A DNA stretch of 32,362 bases from Chlamydomonas sphaeroides (taxonomy: Eukaryota; Chlorophyta; Chlorophyceae; Chlamydomonadales; Chlamydomonadaceae). Within the stretch, counting starts at the first letter, position 1, and every line of letters starts with the position of its first letter. A program made the position numbers and the translations under genes. The stretch spans positions 1-32,362 of the forward strand of contig BDDC01001152.1 of assembly GCA_001662425.1 (NCBI GenBank), in the 5' to 3' direction. Shown here piece by piece: positions 19,224-30,660 of the stretch. The notes beneath the pieces are model-generated. The model was given only the letters and a program-made list of their open reading frames with translations, made no database searches and was not told the DNA's origin.

Positions 19224-22200
19224 ATGGCAGAGCTTACGTATACTGGACGCTTTACGGGAAGTCCCGGAACCGCACCCAGCCCCGCACCCGACCTGCCTGG
19301 TGGCGCTGGTCGGCATACCGACGTGCCCTATCCGCAAGGCCACCAGCGCCCCGCAACCGCCTCTCCGCGGATCCGGTCCAGCGCCGCCGCGCCCCCCGCA
19401 CACAGCACACCGGAGCGTCCCGGCGCCCGTCACGACCGGCAGTCGGCGCGCCAGACGCTGTCATTCCTCGCACAGGCCGAGGCCGCGCCCGCGGCACCGC
19501 CCGCGGCTCCCGCGCGCGGCAGCGCCCACGGGCAGCGGCCCCTCTCCGCGGGCCCGCGGCTGCGCACGACGGGGGCGGTGCGGCGCCAGGAGCCCAAGGA
19601 CGTGCCGTACGGGGCGCCCAACCCCGCACGGCCGTTCGGCCGGGTATCCCTGTACGACCACGCTGCCGGCGATATGCCGCCGCACGAGGTGCCAGGTGCG
19701 CCAACGACACAGCCTAGACGAGCCTTGAACCACGCCCACAACACATCGTAGGCCTGCACGCACCCACCCGGCGCTCGCGCCGCCCCCTGGCTGCGCCGCA
19801 TGGCGGCAGCTCTGCTACGGCTGGCAGCAGCGCGGGCCGCGACGTGCGGCGCATGCGCACATCATCCTCTGCCGCCGTCGCCGCAGGCCCCAAGGTGCTG
19901 CGAGACCTGGGCAAGCCCCGCGTGGGCTTCCCCTCGCGCCCGCCCGAGGACTTTCTGCGCGCCGGCGAGGGCCTGGACCTGCGCCAGCGCAACAAGCTGC
20001 AGCGCCACCTGCGGCGGTTCCCCGTCAACGTGTGAGCAGCGCCACACCTCGCCCGGCACGCTACCGGCGCTCGGATTGGACGCGCTGTGTTGCTGCTGGC
20101 TAGCTGCTGCTCCAGCCACAGCGGAGTACCGTATGGTCGGCACCAGAACCTAGCCATGTTGCACACATGCTCAGCGTGCCTTTGCGGCATCCCAGCAGCA
20201 CAACGCGGCGCTGACCTGCGCCTCCCCAACCGCCCGGACCAACCCTGCAGGGAGCCGCCGTTCGTGCCCGGCACCGGCGGCGTGCGCCCCCCGCCGCCCG
20301 CCACGCCCTCCTCCATCTTCGCCGCCGCCACCAGCCGCCAGCCGCTGCCGGCCACGCTGCTGCGCACCTACTACGACAACGGCACCCTGGACTTTGTGTC
20401 CGTGCGGTGGAGGGGCAGCAGGGCGGACGCGTTGGTGTGGGCGCGCGCGGTGACCAAGGGTGAGCGGCGCAGGGCGGGAGGGGAGGGTTGGGGAGCGGGG
20501 AACAGGCGGCAGGGGCGCCAAGCTCGGGAGCCGGGGCTCTCGAGGCCCTTGCCGGCGTCCCCCTTGCATGCCTCGCGCCTCCTACATACCATTGCGGGTG
20601 TGGGCTACCGTGTGATAGCACCCCGCGTGCCCCTCCTGCCTGCGCCCGCTGCAGGCCCTGAGGACAGCGCCCACGCAGCCACCTACACGGCCTGGGTGCC
20701 CGAGGTGCCCTCCGAGCTGGACATCCCCACCTGGCTGCCCGTCTTCCTGGACGGCATACGCGAGTACGAGGAGCCGTACAGGTGTGTACGGCACGCACGG
20801 CACGGCATCAGCCGCAGTACATCCGCCGCATCCGCAAGGCCCACGCTAGTGGGGCCGTGGGGCCAGGCTTCAACCCCTGCGCCGGCGGCTCTGCTGCGCG
20901 AGCACGCAGGCGCTGGCATGCAGGCGCTGGCGGGCGCCACCGGCCACCACGCCTGGCGGCTGAGACGTTGCTGTAGCGGGCTGTGAGAGGCACCTGTTCC
21001 ACGTGTTTGTGCATCGCCTTGCCCCGCCACCTGGCCCCGCAGGTTCCTGGCGGTGCGGGGCGCTGAGGAGCTGCTGCTGCGGGCGGGGGACACGTGAGCG
21101 GCGGCGGGGGCCCGGCAGGCCGCAGCGCAGCACAGGGGGCGGCGGCCGCTCGTGCTCAAGCCATGCAGGCACACGCGCGGGGCGCGCTACTTTGACTTAT
21201 AGCTCAACACATGGTTACCATATGTCGGGCGACCGAGCCGGGGTTGCAGGGGCCCAGGGCGCGGGGAGTGGGCAGGCGGGCGTCGAGGCGGGGGCACGCG
21301 GGCGTGCTGTGCGCAGTCATAGGGCGGTGCGCGCGGGCGCCCCTGACCCGCCATGCCGCCTCAATCATGCCGCCCCGCCCCTTGCGGCCCCCGCCGGCCC
21401 TCCTCCGCAGCCTGCACACGTTTGCTGACACGCTGGTGTCGCCTCTCAAGGTACCGCTGGCAGCGCGTGATGGCATGGAGGGTCCTCGTGCACAACGACC
21501 CGCAGTTGCACGACCCGAGCAGCGGCGCGCTGTCGCGCCCTGCTGCCGCCATCCCTTGCCCTCCCATTCCCGTGGTCAACCCGGCCCGTTGCTCCCCTCC
21601 CCATCCCTCCCCTGCCCTGCTCTGCCCTGACCTGCCCCATCAAGGGCGCGCTGGACACACGCGAGCCGACCACGGTGGCTGTGGCGCTGCAACTGATGAG
21701 CCAGGTGGGCGGTTGGGTGGTTGGGCGAGCGGTTTCTTGGCGGTTGGGTGAGGAGTGGTGGCGCATGCTTCGCACCGTAGGTGGCAGCGCCCGGGGCACG
21801 GCCGCAGCTGGGCTGCTCAGGGCCCGCGCTGGCCGCCTGGCGTGAAGGGCCGCGGCCGTGGCTCCCACCCTCACGCACGCCCGGCGTGTGGCCCTCCCAC
21901 TCCCCCAGGCCCTGGCCCTGGACCCCGACGTGGCGGTCGTGTGGGTGCCCGCCTACTGGCAGTTCGCGCAGGTGGGCGCATGCGCGCGGGAGGGCGCGCT
22001 GCGGGATGGGCGGCGCTGGCGTGGTCCTGTCCGAGGGCTGGGTTCACGGGCCGGGCCGCCGGGAGCCACGCCGCCGCCCCATCCCTGCACCCAAGGCACC
22101 AGGTCCTCGCCCTCTTCTTCCCGCCGACGTGTACCCGTACCCTTTTAATCTCCACCGCGAGCTCACCTTGCCCGCCGCCGCGCCCACCCCACCACCACAC

Positions 22201-22542
22201 ACCCGGCATGGCGGCAAGCCCCCACACGCCCCCCGCACCTTTCTCCCCCCCGTGCAGGTGCTCAACCTGTTCCTGCTGCGCGGCGGCCGCCTGGCGGTGG
22301 ACCTGGGCTACAATACCCGCACCGTGGCCTCCTGCCGCCGCCTGGCCAACGACGTGGTCACGGCCTTCGAGCTGGCGGGCGGCCCCGCCGCCACGGCCGC
22401 GGTGCGGCGCTACAGCCCCGGCCACGACCCGGCTGTGACCGACAGCAGCATGGCGCGAGCCTCGGCCAAGGCCGCGGCGAGGGCGGCCGAGGCGGGCGGG
22501 GAGGGCGGGCCGGGCAGCTTCAAGCCGTTTACACTGTTCTAA
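19224..22542 (+). CDS. ParcG-domain protein, divergent relative of PACRG (parkin co-regulated)
   Basis: Nine exons: 19224-19695, 19887-20031, 20251-20459, 20655-20781, 21043-21093, 21411-21450, 21645-21704, 21909-21971, 22258-22542; about 483 residues. The start has good context (GACCATGG). Residues 1-240 are a disordered Pro/Ala/Arg-rich extension. Residues about 243-435 match the ParcG fold in order: LLRTYYDNGTLDF, LDIPTWLPVFLDGIREYEEP, FLAVRGAEELL, LVSPLKGALDTREPTTVAVA, WVPAYWQFAQVLNLFLL, NDVVTAFELAGG. These parallel the PACRG segments ending ..FDGL, ..FFARQGI, IIPIKNAL and VPYYRQILPVLNIF. PACRG with FAP20 forms the inner junction between A and B tubules of ciliary doublets. The family call is strong. 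Canonical PACRG is highly conserved and lacks this extension, so this is probably a paralogue; a role in cilia is inference. Exon 7 uses an AAG acceptor. Confidence 0.8.
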
Positions 22543-23629
22543 AAGGCCTGGGGGAAGGGGGAGTGGTTGGGGCTGGGGCCGGCCGTGCACGCAGCATGTC
22601 GGTGGTGTGACTGCGCCGGGCGAGAAGGAATGACTGGGTTGGGGCTGAGCCCTGTCATAACACCAATGGGGCTTTATTTTATTCAGTGGATGAGGGCGCG
22701 CTGACGACCCGGACTCGTGCCCTTGTTGTCAGGTGGATGAGCGCCACTTCCGGTCCGCAGAGTCGGCGAGGGCACGACCACGGGGTGGGCGCGACACCGG
22801 GCGTGGGTGTCGCCCGCGGCTGCAGCCAGGCGTCGCGTGTAGGGGCATCGTGTGGCCTGGGTGCAGACAGCTTAGACGGTCGCAGTCGCCCGCCAGGCGC
22901 GGTCCAGAGCGCATGCAAGTTGAACCTTTGTTGTAGAGAGGAGAGGACGAGAACGTGCCACACAGTACGCCACGCGGCGCCGACCTGACGGCGAACGGAC
23001 ACAACGGACTGCGAGGCCACGGCTCGGCCCACGGGTCGGCGTTCGTCGGCCCGACACCTCTCGCGGCGTCGGATGTGCGGGCCGAGGCGCGAGGTGGGTG
23101 GGCTGCAGGCGAGCGTTCCGCGTACCAGAACCATCGCACCTTGGATCGCTGCCCCGGCCGATGGGCGCCCTTGAGAGCTTCTTCGGCGGCCGCATTGCAC
23201 ACGTTCGCGTACTCACTCGTCCCTGCGCAGCGCAGCAGCTTGCTAATCCGCATCCACCGCGCTCCACTACCACGACACGAAGCGCCGAGCGCATGCCGCG
23301 CAAAGCGCGGTCCTGCTGCCTGCCCTTCTTCAGAAGCGCCACCGCCCGCGACCGCTCGCCGCACGACCGCAGCGCAGCCCGCGCCTCCTCCAGCTCGCAG
23401 CACCGCGGCGGAGGCCGCCCAGCTGCCAGCAGCCCCCTCCGCGCGGGCGCCGGCGCTGCTGCGGCGTCCGGCCTCTCCGCGCGGCCTGCGGGCGGCGACA
23501 GCAGCTTGTGCCCGCAAGAGACAGAGCGCCTGCTGCAAGACCCGGGCCTGGTGCCGGCCGCGGCGGTCAGTCGGGGGGCGGTGCAGCGCACGCCACGCCG
23601 CCTCACGGGCGGGGCATTGCGCCTGTCGC
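22543..23629. other. intergenic region, no confident gene
   Basis: Both strands have open frames here, but none could be built into a complete gene. A plus frame from an ATG at 23161 stays open to a GTCAGT donor at 23566. It could splice to 23639 in the coiled-coil gene, but that acceptor (GCGAG) is poor and the peptide is low complexity. The minus strand holds a short ESCRT-III-like stretch, listed separately. Confidence 0.4.
23140..23396 (-). pseudogene. possible Snf7/ESCRT-III-like fragment
   Basis: On the minus strand, 23396-23280 reads ELEEARAALRSCGERSRAVA, then LLKKGRQQDRALRGMRSAL. That is the charged helix pattern of Snf7-family (CHMP6/CHMP7) core helices 1-2, including the GxxxRAxxLLKK spacing. 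In another frame 23220-23140 reads TSEYANVCNAAAEEALKGAH, resembling the following helix. A 56-base GT-AG gap could join them in phase, but about 13 residues would be missing. No upstream or downstream exons were found. It may be a remnant, a mis-split gene or coincidence. Confidence 0.25.
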
Positions 23630-26600
23630 ATGCGCGAGCGCGACCCGTCCGGCCTCGGCGAGGGCTCGGGGATGGCAGGGGTGCTGGCCCTGGGCGCCGC
23701 GGCGATGGCACGCCAGTTGGGCTACTTCGCCCGGGCCGGCGCCGCTGCCGCAGCCGCGGGCTGGGCCGGCGGCCCCCTGGGCCTCGGCCCGCCGTCGGAC
23801 CCCCCGCTAGCCGTGGAGCGGCCGAGCGAGCAGGGAGGGCATCAGCGCTGGGCAAGGCCACGACTGATGCCGCCGCCCGCCCTGCGTCCCGCCGCGCCGC
23901 CGCCGCCGCCGCCGCCGCAGGTCAGTCTGCAGCGTCCAGCTGCGGCCCCGTCGGCTGCGGCGGCGGCGGAGCCAGCGGCCGCTGCAGGCCCTCACACCAT
24001 GTCGCACTCAGGCGGCTGGGCCGCCGCCGAGGGCGTCGGGGTCGGCGGCGGCGGAGGCCGCGGAGGCGGCGGAGGCGGGAGCTGCTGGGCTGGCCCGACG
24101 CAGAGGCTGCGTGGCCACCTGCCGGCGCCGGAGGACCTCTTCCCCGACGGGTGGGCCACTGAGAGCAAGCGGGGGCCCGCGGTTCTGGGAGGGTAGCCAA
24201 TGGGAGCGACGGCCGGCCCTGCACGATGCGGCCTGCCAGGAGCAGGGGCGGGGCCAGGGACAGGGCGTCGCGGGAACGAGATCGGGGACGTGACCACCCG
24301 CGGCGGGCCGTCGCGGGCCTGTGCGCGAGCGTTTCCCGGATACGCTGCGCGGGCCCACCGCTCCCCACAGGCCCATCTCTGCCGGCTGTCACGCAATGCT
24401 GTACGGATGCCCCCCGAATCCCCGGCCGCCGCGGCTGTCGAGCCCGCCTGGCCCGCCGCCGCCCCTCGCCAGGTTGGCGGAGGAGCCGGCTGGCGGCGGC
24501 CCCGGCGGCGGCGGGAGTGAAGCTCGCGGGGGCGCCGCCGCGGCTGGCGTCACAGCCGGCGGCACCCCGGATCCATTGCAGGGCGGCGCAGCCGCGCTGG
24601 GCCTTGGCTTCGGGCTGAGCGCCTGCGCCGCAACCGTGGCCCTAGTATGGTCAGCCCACAGCCCAGCCTCTGCGTCCGCCAGGGCGTCGGCCGCCGTGGC
24701 CGAGACCCGAGCGCCGCAGCCCGCGCAGCCGTCGCCGGCTGCCCTGGACGCTTCGCCGGCAGCGTCCACCCTGGCGAACCCGGCGGAGCTGGCCCAAGGC
24801 ACCCAGAGCGCTTGGCGCATGGCGTTCCTGCCCGTCACGTCCGGCGCGGCTGCCCCAAGAGCCCCAACCCCAGCTCCCGCAGAAGGACCCACCGCCGCCA
24901 CTGCTCCGGCGCAGGGCTACCACGGCGCAGCGTCCGCCACCGACCATCCTAAAACGCTGGGTGTACCAGAAGCCGCTGCCACCGCCACCGCTGCCGCCTC
25001 CCCGGCCGAGCAGGCTGCTCCGGCAGAGCCAGCCGCCGGCACGGCAGCAGCTGAGCATGCGCCGCAGCCGGCGGCCGCACAGGACCCCCTGGGCCCCAAT
25101 AATGGCGGCCACACAGCCCCGGGCCCCAGCCTTGACATCTACGACACCGCCGACAGCTGGACGACCTGGCAGGCCGCCGGCGCTGCCGAGGCCGCCGCGG
25201 GCGCAGTGCGTGGTGACGCAGGCGCGCTGGCCACCGCCGCGCCTAGCCCTGCATTGACGATTTGGCATGCGATTGCGACCGCCGCGCCTAGCCCGGCGGC
25301 AGTGCCGGCGGCCGACCCGCCTGCCTCGACTTCCGGCCTGATAAGCTGGTTCGACAGGCTGTTTCGCAGCCCAAAGCCCGAGCTGCCGGCTCAGCCGCCA
25401 CCGCCCGAGCGGCATCCTCCGCCTCCGCCTCAGCAGCCGCTCGAGTCGCGAGCCGGCCGCAAGCCGTGGACACCCCCGCCGCCCTCGGGCCACGGCCCGC
25501 CTGGTCAGGGCGGTGCCTCCGCCGGCCTGCTGCCAGCGGGCAGCGGCGGCGGCCGGAGCGGCGAATACGAGCTCGTGGGGCATCCCCTGGCGGCGACGGA
25601 GGCGCATGCAGAGCGGCCGAATGCGCCCGCAGCGGCGTTGCCAGCCCCGGCAGCTGGAGCTGGGCCCGCCGCCAATGGCGCCGCCGCTACGCCGCCTTCC
25701 ACGCTTGAGTGGCAGGGTGCTACGGCGCCATGGCCGGCGCGATCAACTGTCGGCGTGGAGGTTGTGGCTCAGGGCCGAAGGCCTGCGCAGGCGCTGCAGC
25801 TCGGCCTGGCGTCGAGGCCTGGTCGCGGCATGCCGCCATCGGAGCCGCCTGCTGCTGCTGCTGCGGCGGCGGCGGGGGATGCAGTCGCTGGGGAGGTGAC
25901 GGCGTGGCGGCAAAAAGCCGAGCAGCTGCAGCGGGAGCTGCTGGTCGCACTGGAGCGGGAGGACGAGGCGGGCGAGCAGCTGCAGCGCTCTCGCGAGCGG
26001 CTGGTAGAGGAGGGCGGCGCCCGACGGCAGGAAGCACAGGTGCAGCGCGTTGCAGCTTGGCGTTAGGCGGCACGGCCGCGTGCGCGGGATGGGGCATGGG
26101 AGGGGGGTGGCGTGCCGCCGTCGCGTCCTGTCCGCCGTGTGGCGTTGGTTTGGAATCACGCCACGTTCCCTCTTTGCCGCCGCCCTTTGGCTGCCGCAGG
26201 CTGCCGCTGAGCGCCTGCAGGCCTTAGAGCAGGCGCTGGCCCGCGAGCGAGACCAGCGGCAGCAGCTGGAGGTCCAACTGGCTGACACCGCCCATAAGCA
26301 CGCGGCGCTGCGGGTGCGGCGAAGGCTGCCGACCTGCACCGGTGTCCAAGCACCGGCAGTCTGGGACGGAGGTTGGGGGCACTTGCTTGCTTGGCTGCCA
26401 TTCCCTGAAGGCACCTGGGCTAACCCACTGGACCCCTTTCTGCACAGGCTCGGCTCCAGAAGCGCGAGCAGCACGCGGCGGTGAGCTCACGCCTGCCCTT
26501 GCCTTTGTGTCGCGGGCCGCTGCGCGCAGTCCCGGTGCCGCAAGCCCTCGCCGCCGATCCCATCTCCGCTTTGCGCCATTCGGCCTTCGCCCTTGCCTAC

Positions 26601-29600
26601 TACCTGGCGGCCCCTGCTGCTACCCTCGCTCCTCCCCAGGCGACGGAGGCCGCGGTGGCCACACTGCTGGCGGCACGCGACGAGCTACAGCTGCGCCTGG
26701 AGGAGGCCGAAGAGCACGGCGCCGCCCTGGCCGAGTCGCTGAGCGCCGCGGTGGGGCCGGGGGAGGCTGCGGCTGGCCGCGACGAAAGGGCAGCGGCGCC
26801 TGCTTGGCCCAAAGACGGGATCCCATCCGCGCAGACCCCGCCATGCATTGCGTTCCCTGGTCTGCCACCGGCCTCCCTGCTGCCCATCCGGCCCTCCAGA
26901 ACGACGAGCGCTCCTCCCTGCACACGGCCCTGGTCGAGGCGCAAGGCCAGCTGCAGCGGCTGCAGGGGGCCCTTGGGGGCGGCGGCACTACTGGCCAGGC
27001 GGCGGCTGTCGAGGCCGCTGCCGGACCCCACGGCCCCTCGCCGGCTCCTGCCCACCTGCCGCTTCACGCCAGGTGGGCGCGCGTGCGGTGTGTGCGCCAC
27101 GTACGTCCATGCAGCCCTGCTCGGCATCTCGCGTCTCACCTGAGACGCAAGCCACCGACGGCGCCCTCCTGGCCTGCCCCATGCGCCCCATGCGCCCCAC
27201 AGCCGCCTCAGCCCGGCCGCCGATAGCGAGCTGGGGTTGGGGCACGACGACCTGGCGCGGTGCCTGGGTGGCTTCCGCGACCGCCTCAAGCGCATGGTGC
27301 GTCGGCAGCGAGGGAGCCGGTGGCAGGCGACGGGGGCGGCAGAGGGCGAGCCAGCGGTGTGACCAGGAGCTGTTGAATCGCTTGCGCTGCCATGCGCCAC
27401 CACGACCGCACGGCATAACCAGGATATGGACTATCCGCGTACCTGGCGACCGGCCCAGTTGTGAGGGCCCCTCACGCGCGTGCCTGCCCGCAGGCCATGG
27501 CCATTCTGTGTGGAGCGGCCGCCAATCACGGCGCTGGCGGCGGGCCGTTGGCCCCGTTGGTGGCCACCCTGGCGGAGGCGCTGCTGGCGGAGGCGCTGCC
27601 GCCCGGCGTCGGGCCCGACGGCGCTCAGCGGGCGCCGCTGTTTGTGGCGCTTCTGGCACACTGGCTGTGCCGATGGCTGGCGCGGGCGGTATGGGCCGAC
27701 CCAGCGCTGTGGCTAACGGCGCCGGCGGTGGCAGCGGCGGTTGCGTCCAGCGCCATTGCCAGCGGCTCACAGCTGCCGGTGGAGCTGGCGGGCCAGGGCC
27801 TGAAGCTGACGGCGGCGGAGGCCAACACTCTCGCGCTCGCGAAAAGCGCCGTCGCTCGGCAGCTGTACGGCAGGGCCGGCGGGGCAGGAGCCCTGGCGGA
27901 CGCGGCCAGCGGCAACGCCGCCGGCCTCCCGATGCGGGCGGCAGCGGACGCTGTCGCTAGCAGCTTGGCGGAGGCGCTGCTGGCAGAGGTGAAGGGGGCG
28001 CCCGAGTCGCCGGCACCCTCCGCTACGGGCCTGGCGGCGGTGCTGCGGCCGCTGGCGCTGCAAGGCCTGCACCTCGGCCTCTTTGCCAGGGCCAGCCACC
28101 CGCTGCTGCGCCTCGTCGTGTCGCCCGCCGCCGCCGCTGCGTCGCTGCCGGTGCTGACGTTAAGCCACCAAGAGCGCGACAGGCTCCTGACGCTAACGGC
28201 GGCGCCACCAGGGACCATCGCCGGCGGCTCGCCGGCGGCGCCCTTCGTACTTGCGAGCCTGGGCCCGGGTGCCGTGTACGACACCACCGGGACTCTGCCG
28301 TACGGTGGCGTGTGCGACATGGCGGCTGCCGCCGCCGCCGGCTGCGCCTGTGTGGAGAAGGAGGTCGTGTGGGCGGCTCGCATCGCACCGCCGGCACCGG
28401 CAGGCGCGCGGCCGTCGCCTGAGCCTTCGGCGGCGGCGCAGGGCAGTTGCGCACGGCCAGGCTCCCGTCCTGCAGCGGCGGCGGGGAAAGCCGAGCCAGC
28501 CGACGCCACAGCGGCGGCGGCGAACGGCGCTGTCATGGGGCCCCGTCCGCCGCCCCAGCCGCCTGGCACGCCGCCGCAGCAGGCTCGCGGCGTCACGGCT
28601 CGCAGCGACGGTGGCCCCGACACCGCGCGCGTGGGTGCCGGCAACGACGCGACTGTCTCAGCAGCGGCGGCCGCTGACGTTGCCGGGGCCGATCCACGGC
28701 ACCCCGGCGGCGGCAACCCGGCGGCGACATATGATGTTGCGGCGGCAGCCAGCGCTGCTGACGGCGGCGCGAGTGAGCTCGGCGGCGACGGCAGCGTAAG
28801 CAGCGGCGGCGGCGGCCGCGCCAGTGCCAGGAACCGCAAGCGAAATGAGCGGCGCAAGGGCAGAACGCAGCGCGGTGACGGCGGCGTCGTCGCCGGCAGC
28901 GGCAGCGCGGAGTCCGGCGCGGAGTCCTCGCTAACTAGTGAGACGCCCCTTGCGCCTGCGCTGGACGGCGGCGTGAACTCATTGCGCGGCTCGGATCCTC
29001 ACGCGCCAGCGCCGCCGCTGCTGCTCGCGTCACCCGACTCCTCGCTGCCTTTCGCCGGCGGCGGGGCGACGGACGAGCACGCCGTGTCGTCGCAGCTCGT
29101 TGCAGCGCCCGACCATGGCCCTGACGCGGCGGCCGGCTGCGCGCTGCCGCCGGGTCCCCAGCCCACAGCATCGCGGTCGCATGCGGCGGTGGCCCAGACA
29201 CAGCCGCACCTGGCCTCGGAGCAGCCGGCGGCCGCCAAGCTGCGGCCGCACCTGCATCCTCACCCACACCCTCATCCTCAGCAGCAGCAGCAGCAGCAGC
29301 AGGAGCCTAGCGCCTGCATGAGCGGGCCGGAGCGGCTGGGACCGACCGCCGTGCAGCCGCTGCTGCCGCAGCAGTGGCCTGCCGAGGGGCTGGGTCCGTC
29401 CTGCCGCGGCGCCGCCGTCAGCCCGGCAGCGTCGACCGTAATCAAATCGCCGCCGCCGTGCCCGTCCAGCGCTTCAGGGCAGGCTGGCGGCGACACGCAT
29501 GCCAACGGGACACCGCCGCCGATGCCGCTGCTGCGGCACCAGGCCCAGCAGCCCCAGCAGCAGCAGCTGCACGGAGCTGGCGCAGGTGCCGCGCATGGCT

Positions 29601-29893
29601 CGACGGCGGCGGCGTCCGCTGCTCCGTCGTCGCACGCCCGCCAGCCTGCAGCCCCGCCACGGACGCCGGGCGGATACCGGGGCCCTTCCGCGGCGCCGCC
29701 GCAGCCGATGCCCCTACACCCGCTGCAGCCGCAGCTGTTGCCAGAGCGGCAGCGGGCCGCAGTGCGCTCGGGCGGCGGGCCGATGGCCGCGGGGCAGCGG
29801 CGGCCGGGCGGGCCTCGGGCGGTGGGCCAGCCGACGGTGCCTCACCCCGCGGGCATGCCGCAGGGTCCGACCGAGTGGGCCGCGCAAGACTGA
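23630..29893 (+). CDS. large coiled-coil, low-complexity protein of unknown function
   Basis: Nine exons: 23630-23920, 24371-24472, 24582-26039, 26200-26313, 26448-26480, 26640-26750, 26900-27072, 27203-27296, 27494-29893; about 1591 residues. The start is uncertain: ATGs at 23630 and 23672 (better context) are in frame, and an upstream exon is possible. Near the N-terminus there is an Ala-rich hydrophobic stretch and a possible membrane helix (ALGLGFGLSACAATVALVW, about 136-154). Residues 155-560 are Ala/Pro-rich and likely disordered. Residues about 563-745 form a long coiled coil rich in Leu, Glu, Gln and Arg (VTAWRQKAEQLQRELLVALE; ARDELQLRLEEAEEH). The 800-codon last exon begins with an Ala/Leu-rich helical region (to about 1080), then Ala/Gly/Pro/Gln-rich sequence with a basic patch (ARNRKRNERRKGRTQ, about 1236) and a His-Pro/Q8 run. 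No known domain was recognised; a scaffold role is a guess. Confidence 0.65.
29279..29302 (+). repeat. (CAG)8 microsatellite, codes for Q8
   Basis: Eight CAG codons follow a short run of His-Pro codons (about 29250-29278) in the last exon of the coiled-coil protein. Confidence 0.95.
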
Positions 29894-29971
29894 GGGTTGG
29901 TGAGCCCCCAGGACGGAGGGTCAGTGAGCCCCCAGGACTGAGGGTCGGCAAGCCCCCAGGACGGGGTTTCC
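29888..29971 (+). repeat. 24-bp minisatellite across the stop codon
   Basis: Units at 29888-29911, 29912-29935 and 29936-29959 share the form gac.gaggg..g..agcccccag, and a decayed fourth starts at 29960. The unit is 8 codons long. Units 1 and 3 carry TGA where unit 2 has GGA, and the TGA of unit 1 is the stop codon of the coiled-coil gene. Confidence 0.9.
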
Positions 29972-30567
29972 GTGAGGGCCCGCCCAACGTCGGGGTCCGT
30001 GGGCGACCACGGTGAGGGAACAGGACATACAACTGGCGGCCGTTGCAGCGGCGCCACGTCGAGGGGCGGTGGGCCTGGCAGCACAGCACAGCGGAGGCAA
30101 CACCGACGCGGGCCCGATCTGCCTGACGCGGGGGACTCAGGGGACGCCGAAATGGACATGGCGGTGGTGTTGGGTTCTTTGGGATTGTGATGTGGCATGC
30201 GCCTGCAGGCTTGGGCGTGGGGGCCCATCAGACAGGCTTGGCCACTCATCACAACGAAACGAGTGCGCGGAGGCCAGCAGCTAGCAGGCAGGCACGGCCG
30301 TGCCGACTCCAGTGGAGGCGCGTGCTTGCTCGTGTCAGCATGTGGGGTGCGGTAGCTCTGAGAAAGCCGGGGTGCGGTTGAGTTGTGCAGCAGTGGCGGA
30401 CAGGCATTCCGGGCGTTGGGTAGGTTCGGTTGTGCAGATCGTGACAAGAGGCCGGCGCAAGGGCGGCGGGGGGCCCTCCCTCGTGCGGGGAGAGTTGCAA
30501 TGGAGCGCAGCCGCGCTGCCAAGCATCCCCAGCACGGTGACAAATCCTGCTTTCACCAACCGTTTGC

Positions 30568-30602
30568 ACCAAGTGGATATTACGTAACCAAGTGGATATT
30601 AC
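30568..30602. repeat. 19-bp tandem duplication
   Basis: The word accaagtggatattac occurs at 30568-30583 and 30587-30602, separated by gta. It is AT-rich compared with its surroundings, and a minus-strand TGTAA signal sits at its right end. Confidence 0.9.
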
Positions 30603-30634
30603 ATACTTGTGCTACCTTGGTGCCCGAGTCGAAC

Positions 30635-30660
30635 GGCTCGTGCCCCTGAAGGGGCGAGCC
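30635..30660. other. strong hairpin with TGAA loop
   Basis: GGCTCG, a 2-base TG bulge, CCCC, loop TGAA, then GGGGCGAGCC: a ten-pair stem apart from the bulge. The left arm could alternatively pair with cgag near 30625. It is in non-coding sequence, and its role is unknown. Confidence 0.7.

Noticed and set aside
21451..21751. Reading the ParcG protein from 21451 as an exon (YRWQRVMAWRVLVHNDP)
   Set aside because: Using AAG as a donor at 21450 and joining to 21645 gives LVSPLKGALDTREP, which fits the ParcG pattern; the alternative inserts foreign sequence.
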